This document shows positions 23,027 to 33,138 of a stretch of DNA of 64,000 nucleotides, piece after piece. The stretch spans positions 14,632,001 to 14,696,000 of the forward strand of contig JAMPIQ010000001.1 of assembly GCA_024699855.1 (NCBI GenBank), in the 5' to 3' direction. The translations under genes were made by a program, and so were the position numbers. Origin of the DNA: Aphelenchoides besseyi (lineage: Eukaryota; Nematoda; Chromadorea; Rhabditida; Aphelenchoididae). The notes beneath the pieces were generated by a model, which was not told where the DNA came from, searched no databases, and saw nothing but the letters and a program-made list of their open reading frames with translations. Within the stretch, counting starts at the first letter, position 1; each line of letters opens with the position of its first letter.

Positions 23027-23112
23027 CCGCTAATAGCTCAGTTGGAAGAGCGATGGACTGTAAATGAGGGGTCGGAATCCATAGGTCGCCTGTTCGAACC
23101 AGGCTTAGCGGA
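23027..23112 (+). tRNA. tRNA-Tyr (GUA) with a 13-nt intron
   Basis: The acceptor stem CCGCTAA (23027-23033) pairs with TTAGCGG (23105-23111), followed by discriminator A. The D arm is TAGCTCAGTTGGAAGAGC. The anticodon loop has GTA at 23060-23062, closed by ATGGA/TCCAT, and an intron of about 13 bases (23064-23076) sits after position 37, as in eukaryotic tRNA-Tyr. The T arm is CCTGTTCGAACCAGG. An identical gene is in the right arm. Confidence 0.93.
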
Positions 23113-23300
23113 TTGCTTTTTTGTCTCGGAACTCTGACCACAAAAATGGACCTTTCAGTTTTATAGCCACATTAGTCGAGAGTTTCGCGAACATGTGGAT
23201 GCTCGGAGTGAAATCAGTGATTGTAGGCTTGTGCTGTGACAAGTAAATCGGATGGTCATTCCTATTCAGAGACTCCGATCTATTGGTTGTTCAGTCGGAG

Positions 23301-23960
23301 ATGTTGATCGGTTCTCTGTTGACGACGATCGTGTATCTGGTGTTGATACCCGTGTGGTTGATTGTTTCTTGCGAAAAAGTGGGTTTGGAAACATGAGGAG
23401 ATCATTGGAATCGACTTCAGAAGAAATCAAATGTTGTTGCACAGACTGCTGCTGCACCCGGCGTTAAGAATCAACCCGCTCCGACTGTCCAAAAGCCTAC
23501 AGTGACCAAGACCGCTCCAACCAAACCGACGACCGAAATACAACCATCGATTGTTTCCAAGCCGTTGGAAGACAAAACGATCGTCAAACTGAAGGTAGGT
23601 CTGTTGGTCGCCGATAGAAAGCTGTTTAGAACGATGCTGATTAGACCGTTGAGATCAAAGGGCCTGTGAAGCCGGGTCAAGAAAAGGAGCACACGCAAGA
23701 GAACGTGGAGAAGGTCAGTCTTTGGCTCTGACCTTCTAGTTGACGTTGGAATTTCAGGATGATAGCAAACTGAAGACGGCAAAAGAGAAAGAAGTCTGTG
23801 AACTGACGGACGGAACGTAACAGAATGATTTCAGAGCGAAAAGAACTTGCAAGCAGAGGAGAAGCCGAAAGACGACCAAAGTGCCAAGACTTCGAAGAAG
23901 AACGGCAAGCGATCAGTTCAACTTCCGATGTCGACCTTGATTTCAGATGACAAGAAATAG
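23301..23960 (+). CDS. Small Lys/Glu-rich protein with N-terminal membrane anchor (left copy)
   Basis: ATG at 23301 begins a hydrophobic leader (LIGSLLTTIVYLVLIPVWLIV). A Pro/Thr/Lys-rich region (APTVQKPTVTKTAPTKP) and charged exons (PVKPGQEKEHTQENVEK; EKNLQAEEKPKDDQSAK) follow, joined by GT-AG introns of 38-50 bp. The protein ends LPMSTLISDDKK with TAG at 23958-23960; AATAAA lies at 23979. I recognise no family. The leader plus a charged tail suggests a membrane-anchored protein. It converges on the TTR-like gene, with about 120 bases between the two stops. Confidence 0.65.
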
Positions 23961-24078
23961 TCGAGTGAACTTGTTCGCGAATAAACTCTTTACTGTTCGA
24001 TTGTATGAACACACAGACGAAAGGGTCTGACGACCCAAACGGGTTGACCAATTCACAGTTTATTCTTCACAACAACAG

Positions 24079-24708
24079 TTAATCGCATTCTTCCGGCGAG
24101 TACTCCTTCTTCTTGAACGCCTTCAACACGTAATTGTGGCAGTTCGTGCTGGTCTCGTGCAGCAAATCGATCGGTGCGATCGCATGGACATCAGTGGACG
24201 ACAAGTTCGCGGTCCAGAGACTCGGATTCAACTCCCGGCTCATGCACTGCCAATTATCCAAACCGCCGCACTTGTGGACCCTGGAATCGAATGAAGCACT
24301 TGTTTGTGTTCACCTACACGTAATAGATGAGTTCATTGGGCATTCCTGTCAACGGAATTGTGATTACGGAGCCCAAACACCCTTACCTCCTCCGCCGTCC
24401 TTTTCCACGACATGCGCCTTGAAATAGCCGCTAGCGTTGACCTTGGCCACTCCGCACAAGTCGTTACTAATGGGATCTTTTTCGTAGAAAACAACCGTCT
24501 GAAACACACTGCTGACTCCAAATCTGAGCTCCAGAACCCACCGCTTCATCGGTCGGATGCTCGCCGCACAACAAACGCCCGACAAGATCGATCTTCGCCG
24601 GAATACCTGCAACCAACGTTCGTCGACCATCACAACCAACATACCCAAAACGACGCAAACACAACCGAGCAAGAAGGCCCCAAGAAACAAACCACGAGCA
24701 ACCGACAT
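24079..24708 (-). CDS. Transthyretin-like (TTR) family secreted protein, divergent (left copy)
   Basis: The signal peptide is SVARGLFLGAFLLGCVCVV. After it the protein shows the TTR-like pattern: IDLVGRLLCGEHPTDEA (strand plus conserved Cys), TVVFYEKDPISNDLCG, VNASGYFKAHVVEKDGG, then ELIYYVVHKCGGLDNWQC and a C-terminal Cys (YSPEECD). Four introns of about 40-47 bp keep phase; TAA at 24079. Nematode TTR proteins are small secreted binding proteins, mostly of unknown ligand. This copy and the right-arm copy have the same length (630 bp) and the same readable residues. The C-terminal half (LSSTDVHAIAPIDLLHETS) departs from the usual family ending, so the assignment is good but not certain. Confidence 0.68.
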
Positions 24709-25146
24709 TTCGCAACCAAACTGACGAGCACACCGAATTCCACGGCTTCGTCTATCCACGCTGCGAGTATGCAAATTCAGACCTGGTCTGATCGAAGCAA
24801 CACAGCCGAAGCTCCGGCTAACCACGCAAACAAACATCAGTCTCAACATCTGTTTATTCCAGCACACAATCTACGCAAAAACAAGTCAGTTCGTAGACCC
24901 CATCGACTTCAACACTCGCTATCACGCTTCCACATTTTACTGAAACTCGTCCGTTGCACTTCAATTCACATGTCTACTACCTTTGGCTTTCCGACACACT
25001 CATCGAATCCACATAAGCGGCGTTGGAAGTGCGAACCGAAATCCACGGATCTATGGGCACCACAGTTCGCGCGTGTTGTTGCGATGCCATTGGATTGTAA
25101 AACGGCGCGGACGTGTAAATCGGTTGTCTATTCGCGGTGTCCATCA

Positions 25147-25884
25147 TCATATTGACTGGGCCTCAACAAGTCGCATGAGCTCAGAACTGACACAAGTGAA
25201 CTTACAACGTGAATTGGGACCGGCACCGGCGTGGATCCCGGAATTTGCTGTAAGCAAAACGTGAACTCGTCGTTCCACTAGTGACTTACTTGAACAGCCA
25301 ATTGAGCCATTTGGAAGGCTGTCACATCTTCCTGCGGACTTTTGTGTATGTACAAGCAACGGTAGCCGTATTGACAGACTCCGTACTGCGAGAAGTTGAT
25401 GCACGGCTTCGTCTTGTACTTCGGGTTTCCCATCATGAGACCACGAAACCTAAAGACCGAGCGATTCAGTCCCTTCGAATCAACTCACGGCATTGCACGC
25501 AATTCGTGTTCGTAGTGAGCGAACGTGCAACGATCCCCGTACTTGCAGCGACCGTCCAACAACCATAGACGGCACATGACCGTCTTGTAGTTTCGTGCTC
25601 GATAGTCGGCACTCTGCGTCGGAACCCCGTTCGGCAACTTGTCCAAATCACTGAAATGAACATCGCTCTCCGCGCTGCTGATCGAGAACCTACCCAAAGA
25701 CCTTCGGATTCACGTATTGGATCATGTCGCAGAGCAGATCACCCGGCGGTTTGATGGCCGAACAGGTCGCCGTTTTCGGCAAATTCGAGTCGACTTCTTT
25801 CTTCAACTGGGCCAAAATCGGATCCGTGCACTTGGTCTTCGGGCCACGAGTACGTTGACGTTTGGTCGTTTGTTTCTCGGCCAT
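25147..25884 (-). CDS. Tandem CCCH zinc-finger protein, left copy with C-terminal frameshift
   Basis: ATG at 25882-25884 opens AEKQTTKRQRTRGPKTK. Two CCCH fingers follow: CRLWLLDGRCKYGDRCTFAH and CINFSQYGVCQYGYRCLYIH, both C-x8-C-x5-C-x3-H, preceded by YKTVM and YKTKP as in the TTP/TIS11 and PIE-1/POS-1/MEX RNA-binding families. After the last intron this copy reads GGCCCAG where the right copy reads GGCCCCAG. The frame then meets a stop at 25147-25149 and loses about 55 C-terminal residues. Such proteins bind AU-rich 3' UTRs, often in germline or embryo. The left copy is probably impaired or on its way to pseudogene status, while the zinc fingers are intact. Confidence 0.75.
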
Positions 25885-25990
25885 CTCTCGAAAACCTTCT
25901 GTTCGAAGAGCGTAAGGTCACAGTACAAAAGAAAAGCAGCAGAATGACTGACCGTTCAATGAGGTCGACAACTCTCAAATGAGATATGCA

Positions 25991-27000
25991 AATTTTGCTT
26001 GAATCATTTTCACAACCTCTCAATAAATTCATCAACCGTATGTCTTAAGAAATTGCAGGTATTGCTACATGCGAAATCAATGTTTTCGTCGCAACACCGA
26101 ACAAACACACTAACTAGCTAGAGAAAGCAGATTGAGTAGAAACTTAAGCTTAAACAACTTTATTTAGTTGACAATCTTTTGTAAATTAAAACAGAACAAA
26201 ATTGAAGACAAGGCAATCGTTTGCATTATCAGTCAAGCAATTCAACAAGGGAGTATTTTCGATGAGCAAAGTGACAGTTAACCTTGTTACATGCATTGAA
26301 CAAGCCATCTTTTGACGCTTTAACAAACCATTCACACTGCAATCTTTGAACCCTAATCTATTTGAGGAGCGCATAGATAGCTAGCATTGACTGGAATATA
26401 ATTGAAGTTATAGCAGCATCTTTCAGTAGTCTCAGACAAGTTCCAAAGAACAAAGAGCACTACAAACTTAAGTCTCAGTTATAGACGAGAAGAATTGTTC
26501 CAAGTCAGACAGCTTTGACTGTTTGCGCAATAACAAACTTAACATTAATCTTTAGCTTTGGTTCTTATGTTTAAGAAGAATACTGACTACTAAGAAGATG
26601 TCAGTTTAAATTGCGCTAACTATCGAATCATAAAGATACTAACATGTTAACAATTCAGCGTTTGTCAGTCAGATAGACGTGAACGAACAGAAATCTCTTT
26701 AAGTTGTCTGACAAATCGTGGTTGTCTGCATTTCTTTTGTCTTTTTCATTTCATTCTTATCCATTATCAAGCTTATGCCTGCAAGTCATCAGCCAATGAA
26801 CAAGCTCAAAAATTGCGTAATAGGCTTTTTTACAGTGAGAATGAACAAAAGTGTTAGTGTGTTAGCTTTATCTAACCCATTGTTTGACAGAGACGGCAAA
26901 GTAGTCTAACAGTTAACGGTTAGCACCAAACAGTTTGACACGCGCTTTTCGCTCATAAGTATCTTTTTGTCGTTATCTATCCGTTTTTTTCAGACATACA
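25991..27000. other. Intergenic, promoter region of the C2H2 gene
   Basis: This interval is AT-rich without supported exons. TTTTTTTCAG at about 26985-26994 lies seven bases before the ATG at 27001 and is well placed as a trans-splice acceptor for a spliced leader. Confidence 0.45.
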
Positions 27001-27836
27001 ATGGATCGAATCAACGAACTCATCAAATGGATTCAGGAGAACGGTAAGAAAAAGGCTAAACGTTTGCATTAACAATCTTCACTTTTAGGAACGGCACAGG
27101 ACATTACCGAGACTGAGCGGTTACTCGAACAACTTCGTCAGAGAACCGAAGAAGCCGCCACTCAGCACGTTCATTCACTTCTAGTGCAACAGACGACTGC
27201 TGCTTTACAACAACAGTGGATGTTGGCTTTCTACAATCAACTGCACCTCAACTCAACTCTTCTAACAACACCGTCTGTAAATTGGCCCAACTTTCCTTCT
27301 TCCAACTTCCCTCCTCCCAACTTCTCTTCGCCCATTCTTCCAACCCCAATCCAACAATCAACTCCGCTGGCGTTTCCATATCCACCCGTCAACACCAACT
27401 GGTCATCTCAGTTTTCTGCTTTCCAAACACCAGCCTCTTCTTCTCAACAGCCTTCGATTTCACTTGAAACTCCTGACTCAGCTTATCAATCAATGAACCG
27501 TACATTGGATCAAACTTCTCCAGTGCCTAAGAAGAAACGGAACATTTCCACTCCTGAAGAGTCCAACCAAACTCCAACGACATCGCGACAATCTGCAACC
27601 ACAGACAAACCCTTCAAGTGTCCGACTTGTCATAAACGTTTCGCTCGAAAGTTTTACATGGAAAACGGACATCGACGCACCCACAGTAAGCAATCTGTTA
27701 GTAAGCATCGTTAACTCTTGTCATTTTAGCCAAGGAAAAACCGTACGCGTGTACAAAATGTCACAAACAATTCAGCGATCCTTCAAACTGTCGAGCCCAT
27801 GAACAAATTTGCAGATTATCGATGTCTACGCAATGA
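27001..27836 (+). CDS. C2H2 zinc-finger transcription factor with Ser/Pro-rich linker
   Basis: Three exons: 27001-27043, 27089 to about 27687, and about 27730-27836, all joined in phase 1. The N-terminus is helical (RINELIKWIQEN, LLEQLRQRTEEAATQ). A long Ser/Pro/Asn/Phe-rich region and a nuclear-localisation-like KKKR follow, then a classical C2H2 finger (FKCPTCHKRFARKFYMENGH plus RRTH), the linker TKEKPY and a second finger ending in C instead of H (CTKCHKQFSDPSNCRAHEQIC). TGA at 27834-27836 and AATAAA at 27906. The two-finger end resembles nematode Kruppel-like two- or three-finger factors. DNA targets cannot be inferred. Confidence 0.82.
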
Positions 27837-28102
27837 ACGAGAAGCGCGACTTCAATCGATGAATCTCGAGTTCTTTTAAGGTGCTAATATTGCTTTGTAT
27901 CTCTAAAATAAAATTGTATGTTAAATCGAACGTTGGAAACAACCGTTAATGTTAACAATCTCAGTTAAGATTCTTGAACGAAGCAGACGATAAGAAAGAT
28001 TCACGTGTTATATGATATCATAGTATTTCAATTATTGCGTCAGCTAAAGATGTGTGTTAGAAGTTTTAATCAGTTTATTGATATCATGAATTGGTTAAAC
28101 AT

Positions 28103-29005
28103 TTAGGAATCCAAAGGTCGGGGTTTCGGTTTGGAATCTTCGTAAAGTGGTTCTCCAAATCCCTGGACCGGCTGTTCAAAAGCGGGCGATGGTGGAGCAG
28201 ATTCAATGGGTGTTTGTTGATTACCGAGTTGGGTAGCTGAAATTGGACACTATCGACCAAGTTATTTTTGGAACTTACATTGTTTTTGTTGTTGTGTTGG
28301 GGATTGTTGCGCGGCGGGCTGAGTTTGAATAGGAACAGGTTGTGGTTGGACTTGGTTGGCTGCAGACGATGGAGTTCCACTTTGTGATGGCGAACGCATT
28401 GGTTGTGGTTGAAATGATGACTGAGACTGTTGATCATTTTGTTTTACAACTTCTGGTTTTGGCTGCTGCATTGAAACAACCACTGGTTGATTGCTTTGAT
28501 GAACAGTTTGTTGAGTTGGAAACTGTTTTCCATTGGTTTGTCCTTGTGAGGGCACTTCCCATGGATTTTCTGTCTCGTGCGGAATGGAGCCGTCAGGATT
28601 CAACCAAGCAGGTGGCTCTTGTTGCTGTTGCGAAGTCTGTTCAAACTGTGGTTCAATATTAGCGTTCGATTGATCATTTTGTTGATTGGATGTCTGCGCA
28701 AAGTTCGGTTGCTGATTGGGAAGATTCGACGGAGAAACGTTTTGATTGTTCGTTGCAGCTGCCCTTCCAGCACTTGGATCCGGGTTTTGAACAAACGGTG
28801 GAACACCATTTCTGATCATCGGATCGTCGATTTTGTACGCCGGAACCCAAACCCATCTTCCTTGCTGAGTTGGTGGATTTTGTGGTTTCACGTCGAACTG
28901 TTGCTCTAAAACACTCATTAGTTGCAGGTGTCTTTGGAACTTACGTGCAGTTGTGCTCGCCGTGCAAAGGACCAAAACGATCCCAACCACCGTATAACTC
29001 GCCAT
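28103..29005 (-). CDS. Secreted Gln/Pro/Asn-rich low-complexity protein
   Basis: ATG at 29003-29005 opens a signal peptide (ASYTVVGIVLVLCTASTTA). After a 43-bp intron comes a short ordered motif (GRWVWVPAYKIDDPMIRN). A long Gln/Asn/Pro-rich region (for example NLPNQQPNFAQTSNQQNDQ) follows, and a last exon ends FGEPLYEDSKPKPRPLDS, with TAA at 28103-28105. No Cys-rich fold is present. It is probably an extracellular matrix or secretion component like its neighbours; the family is unknown. Confidence 0.75.
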
Positions 29006-29270
29006 TTCTTTCGCAGCAACAGAAAGAATAAGGAATCTTACAGAAAGATTGTCGACCAAACGGTCATTGAATCAGCGGTTTGTTTTGTTAAATTCGTTTG
29101 AATCAACGAGAAAGTTTGAACACTAACGTATCGATTGTTCAAGTGAATCCAGAGACTCATCATCATTCCAAAGATCAAACGTGCAAAACGGAAAAGTTTA
29201 TTGGATAACTCAACACCAACGAAATTCAAGTGTTAGAAAGTTTACTTCACTTTCAATAACAACTGCACTC

Positions 29271-29722
29271 TTAAAAGGAATGATTGGCAAACAAGCGATT
29301 TGCTTCGTGGCTTTCCACAATGTCGTACGGCAATACCGTGGAGTTACTCACTGAAACCAAAGTTATAATCGAAAATAAAGTTTCAAACTCACAATCAGCT
29401 CTTGTTTTGTTGGAGTTATCATTTCGAAGAGCTTCGGCATAGTCGTATTCCGGTGGTAATTCGGCATAGTCGTATTCTGACGGTAATTCGGCATCAACTG
29501 GTGGGATATTCTCTTCATCGATGGATCCGATTGGTTCTTCGGGTTGATCGAAAAGTTCAATTGATCCTAACGGCGGTTCTGTCTGGAAGATCAACTCCGG
29601 CAACTCTGCAGCCTCAAAAACTGCTTGAGCTAAATCGACGTGCTTGAACAAACTTGAAAAGTAAACTTACAAAAAGCCAAGGTCCACAATCCAAACAAAA
29701 AACCGAGGAATATGATTTGCAT
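29271..29722 (-). CDS. Small secreted acidic protein with EYDYAELP repeats
   Basis: ATG at 29720-29722 gives a signal peptide (QIIFLGFLFGLWTLAF). The mature part is acidic (EAAELPELIFQTEPPLGSIE; PEEPIGSIDEENIPPVDAE) with two tandem units SEYDYAELP and PEYDYAEAL. The last exon ends ESHEANRLFANHSF, TAA at 29271-29273. Two phase-1 introns. The tandem Tyr-rich units recall tyrosine-crosslinked or sulphated secreted proteins; that is inference. Confidence 0.65.
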
Positions 29723-29927
29723 TCCGAAACAAACAATCGTTCAATAAACTCGTTCAAGGCAAAGACAAAAGCGAAATGGCTGCTGAATCATGAGGTTTCA
29801 ATTTTGTTGCTTTCAATTCGAAGCACATGATTTCCAACAGATTTACAAGTGTTTTATTTGAAATTGACTGTAAATAAACTAAACTGATGAGTATAAACGG
29901 AAGCTAAACAGAGAAACAAAAATGTCA

Positions 29928-30293
29928 CTAACGAGTTGATGGCACTTCTGCTGAGTCCTGATTCGTTGTTTCCGTTGAGTTTGTTTTGGACTTCTTATCG
30001 TATTGATAGTAAAAGTGCTTATCGTTCTTCGGGAAACATCCACAAGCACATTGTGAATCTTCAGTCTCGATTTGAACACATTTGAACTGATGACCACGTT
30101 TTCCAAATTGTTTGCAGTAATTCCGTCGCTCATTACAGAAGTCACCGCACAACGTGCAATCTGAGAATCAATTAGAGAATATAGAATTCGTATTACCGTA
30201 AGTTCCGGGCAACATCGCTTCGTGGTATTGTGATCGAACCAAACCGAAGAACAGCAAAATAAAGAGCCCGGCCATTACGTGCATCAAATTCAT
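29928..30293 (-). CDS. Small secreted Cys-rich protein
   Basis: ATG at 30291-30293; signal peptide NLMHVMAGLFILLFFGLVRS. After one phase-1 intron (about 30162-30197) the mature domain has the Cys pattern DCTLCGDFCNERRNYC, FKCVQIETEDSQCACGC, then a charged Thr/Asn-rich tail ending SAEVPSTR with TAG at 29928-29930. Eight Cys within about 50 residues indicates a compact disulphide-bonded domain. I do not recognise the family and cannot assign a function. Confidence 0.68.
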
Positions 30294-30913
30294 GACTTCA
30301 AGTTCAAATAGAACTGAAATAACCTTGTTGTTAGAAAGCACTTGAACAGAAAGCTGTGAACACGATGAAAAGTGTTCGGCGTGAAAACAGCGACCTGAGA
30401 TGAGGAACTAAAAAATCGCTGATTTCAATTAACAGCGTGAATTCAGCGAAGATTTACGTCAACTGAAGAACTCGCTCCACAGATCGCCGATTTTCTTTTC
30501 ATACTGAAAACCAGTCGATTGGGTTAAGTGGCGAATGTTGACGTTCCACTTCGTCTCAAATCTATTCATCGTATTCGAAATGACGTGAGTGCGCGTATTG
30601 AGCAGAGATGTCAGTGTATTGAAAGTTAATCTTTGGGTTGTGAACTGATTGGTGTTTGCAAGTTTGTGTATCAGAAGATCAAGTTTCATTTGATTGCATC
30701 AAAACACAGTCGGAAGTAAAAGACAAAAGTTTCGTTCCGTCTAAACACCCAAAGATGAGTCAAATACGTGGTCGAATTGTTAGGCTTCTGAATTGCGAAT
30801 ACAAACCGAGAAAGCCGTTGACTAATCAACCCAACGGTTTCGATCAAAAGTCAAAATTGCCGATTCATATCGTTGAGTTTTGGTCAACGATCAAGCGCCA
30901 TCGAAATCAAGAG
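30294..30913. other. Promoter-side interval between divergent secreted-protein genes
   Basis: Two overlapping opposite-strand open frames (30459-30689 minus, 30656-30934 plus) have no motif, and I do not call them. The interval separates divergent genes starting at 30293 (minus) and 30989 (plus), so it is a likely shared promoter region. Confidence 0.4.
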
Positions 30914-30921
30914 TATAAAAG
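30914..30921 (+). promoter_or_regulatory. TATA box of APV-repeat gene B
   Basis: TATAAAAG 75 bases before the ATG at 30989, the same octamer and spacing class as in paralogue A. Confidence 0.55.
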
Positions 30922-30988
30922 TTGGGCAAGATAACCAATTTTATCATTCAAGTCGTTAGCTTCTTGTCTTTCGTTTGACGTTGTGGAA

Positions 30989-32619
30989 ATGCGTTCTGTT
31001 TTGGTTGCGTTCTTGTGCCTCACGGCCAATGTTGCATTCGGTCAATACGGTGAGCTTTCGATGCTTTCGATTATCGCTCTTTGGATTTAGAAACCGTGAC
31101 TCAAGCACCGGTTGCTCCAGTTGCTCCGGTTCAACAGCCCGTTTACCAGACGCCTGCTGTTCCAATCGCACCCGTTCAACAATATGGTAATGAATGTTTT
31201 TGTGTTAACACTCATTTATTGTTTTCAGAAGCTCCCACGACGGTTCCAGCACCAGTGGCACCCGTTCAACCACAATACGAACAACCACAAAGCTACCAAC
31301 CCGAAGCTCCAGTTGCTCCGGTTGCTCCGGTCACTCAACCACAATACGAACAACCACAAAGCTATCAAACTGAAGCTCCAGTTGCTCCAGTTGCTCCGGT
31401 TGCCCCGGTCACTCAACCACAATACGAACAACCGCAAAGCTATCAAACTGAGGCTCCAGTTGCTCCGGTTGCTCCGGTTGCCCCGGTCACTCAACCACAA
31501 TACGAACAACCGCAAAGCTATCAAACTGAGGCTCCAGTTGCTCCGGTTGCTCCGGTTGCCCCGGTCACTCAACCACAATACGAACAACCACAAAGCTATC
31601 AAACTGAAGCTCCAGTTGCTCCAGTTGCTCCGGTTGCCCCGGTCACTCAACCACAATACGAACAACCACAAAGCTATCAAACTGAAGCTCCAGTTGCTCC
31701 GGTTGCTCCGGTTGCCCCGGTCACTCAACCACAATACGAACAACCGCAAAGCTATCAAACTGAGGCTCCAGTTGCTCCGGTTGCTCCGGTTGCCCCGGTC
31801 ACTCAACCACAATACGAACAACCACAAAGCTATCAAACTGAAGCTCCAGTTGCTCCAGTTGCTCCGGTTGCCCCGGTCACTCAACCACAATACGAACAAC
31901 CACAAAGCTATCAAACTGAAGCTCCAGTTGCTCCGGTTGCTCCGGTTGCCCCGGTCACTCAACCACAATACGAACAACCGCAAAGCTATCAACCCGAAGC
32001 TCCAGTTGCTCCTGTGGCACCTGTCCAACAATACGGTATGTTTTTGAAGTTAAACACAGACTCACTACTTTGTACTTCAGAAGCTCCGTCAACCGTTCCG
32101 ACTCCAGTTGCTCCAGTGACTCAGCCTCAATACCAACAACCACAGGCCTATCAAACTGAAGCTCCGGTCGCTCCAGTTGCCCCGGTCACTCAACCCCAAT
32201 ATCAACAATCGCAACAATACGGTAAGCTACTAGTCGTCAAATAAAAGCATGCCTCTTCGATTCTAGAAGCACCTACAACTCAACCATCAGCGCCAATTGC
32301 TCCAGTAACTCAACAGCAATACGGCTCTTACCAAACTGAAGCTCCAGTTGCTCCGGTCGCTCCCGTCGAAACCCCTCAAGCTCCGGTCCAACAATATGGT
32401 CAGTAATCTCTTTTGTTCGATCATTTTGGGTTTTCAGAAGCTCCGACGACTGTTCCTGCTCCTGTAGCTCCCGTTCAACAATACCAACCACAAGCCCAAG
32501 CTCCGATTGCTCCGGTCGCTCCAGTCCAAACGGAAACAACCACTCAAGCACCACTTCCTTATGCCGTCATGACCTACGCGCCATATTCGCCCGGTCGTTT
32601 CCTTCGTTTCTTCCTCTAA
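30989..32619 (+). CDS. Secreted Pro/Gln/Tyr-rich repeat protein B (APV / QPQYEQPQSYQ repeats)
   Basis: ATG at 30989 gives a signal peptide (RSVLVAFLCLTANVAFGQY). Exon 2 (from 31091) reads ETVTQAPVAPVAPVQQPVYQ. The large exon from about 31229 carries ten copies of the QYEQPQSYQTEAPVAPVAPV unit at 78-bp spacing (the first spacing is 69). Three more exons of the form EAP..APV..QQYG follow, and then a unique end (TETTTQAPLPYAVMTYAPYS) with TAA at 32617-32619 and AATAAA at 32651. Every intron is phase 1, so exons can be gained or lost without frame change. It is a paralogue of 15861-17390 with twice the repeat number. No named family; an extracellular structural role is inferred. Confidence 0.87.
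31271..32528 (+). repeat. Ten-unit 78-bp tandem array and flanking segment shared with gene A
   Basis: Units start near 31274, 31343 and then every 78 bases to 31967. Units alternate between two slightly different types (CCACAAAGC/GAAGCTCCAGTTGCTCCA versus CCGCAAAGC/GAGGCTCCAGTTGCTCCG), in a pattern suggesting block duplication of several units at a time. From the last unit to about 32528 it matches gene A almost base for base through three introns. Confidence 0.87.
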
Positions 32620-32659
32620 ATCTGTTTATTGTTTGATTGCGGTTCTACAAAATAAACTC

Positions 32660-33138
32660 ATCAATTTGCAATTCTTTTGCATCAATTAGCAAACAAACAG
32701 ATCATTTCGTTTACCACGAATTCAACTCTAAAATAAGCTCAGAGAACTTATAGTCATTGAATTAGAACCTTCAATTACAAAGTTGTTATCATCAGTTCTT
32801 GTAATAACTAGACGTCTTGTTCTGTCATTTCAAAAGAAACGTTTTTGGTGATTAGAAAACGATCTTCTTGTGCAATGAACTTGTTAACCAATCCAACGAT
32901 TTTAGCAGCTTTGTTACAGTAAATTTCCATTATTCACAGCACATTGACAGATTTTTCGTTTGAATCACTTGATGACGAACGAAAAGTCAAAAACCGAATT
33001 TCGATTTTTGCGTTCAAATGACGGTTTGTCTCGAGATTCATCGTTGCAAACGAATTTGTCAGCGACTATAAGAACGAACCGTTCAATCAAATTCCACATC
33101 TCTCATCTTCGAGTTCAAAATACGGTGGAACTGCGACG
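32660..33138. other. Intergenic
   Basis: No exon is supported. TATAAGAA near 33068 is about 70 bases before the ATG at 33139 and may be its core promoter. Confidence 0.4.

Larger units (their letters stand above)
21790..25990 (+). repeat. Left arm of a 4.2-kb inverted segmental duplication
   Basis: This arm is nearly identical, in reverse complement, to 54806-59028. Similarity begins at GAAAAGTTTGGTGTAG (about 21790) and fades after CAACTCTCAAATgAGAT (about 25985). Differences are sparse single bases and small indels: for example one 3-bp indel in the Lys-rich gene, one 1-bp indel in the CCCH gene, and several substitutions near the tRNA. The arms are separated by about 28.8 kb. Confidence 0.93.

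Noticed and set aside
24412..25155. A 247-codon open frame on the plus strand, mirrored at 55656-56399
   Set aside because: It runs antisense across the introns and exons of the TTR-like gene and the 5' flank beyond. It has no domain, and its presence in both arms only reflects the duplication.
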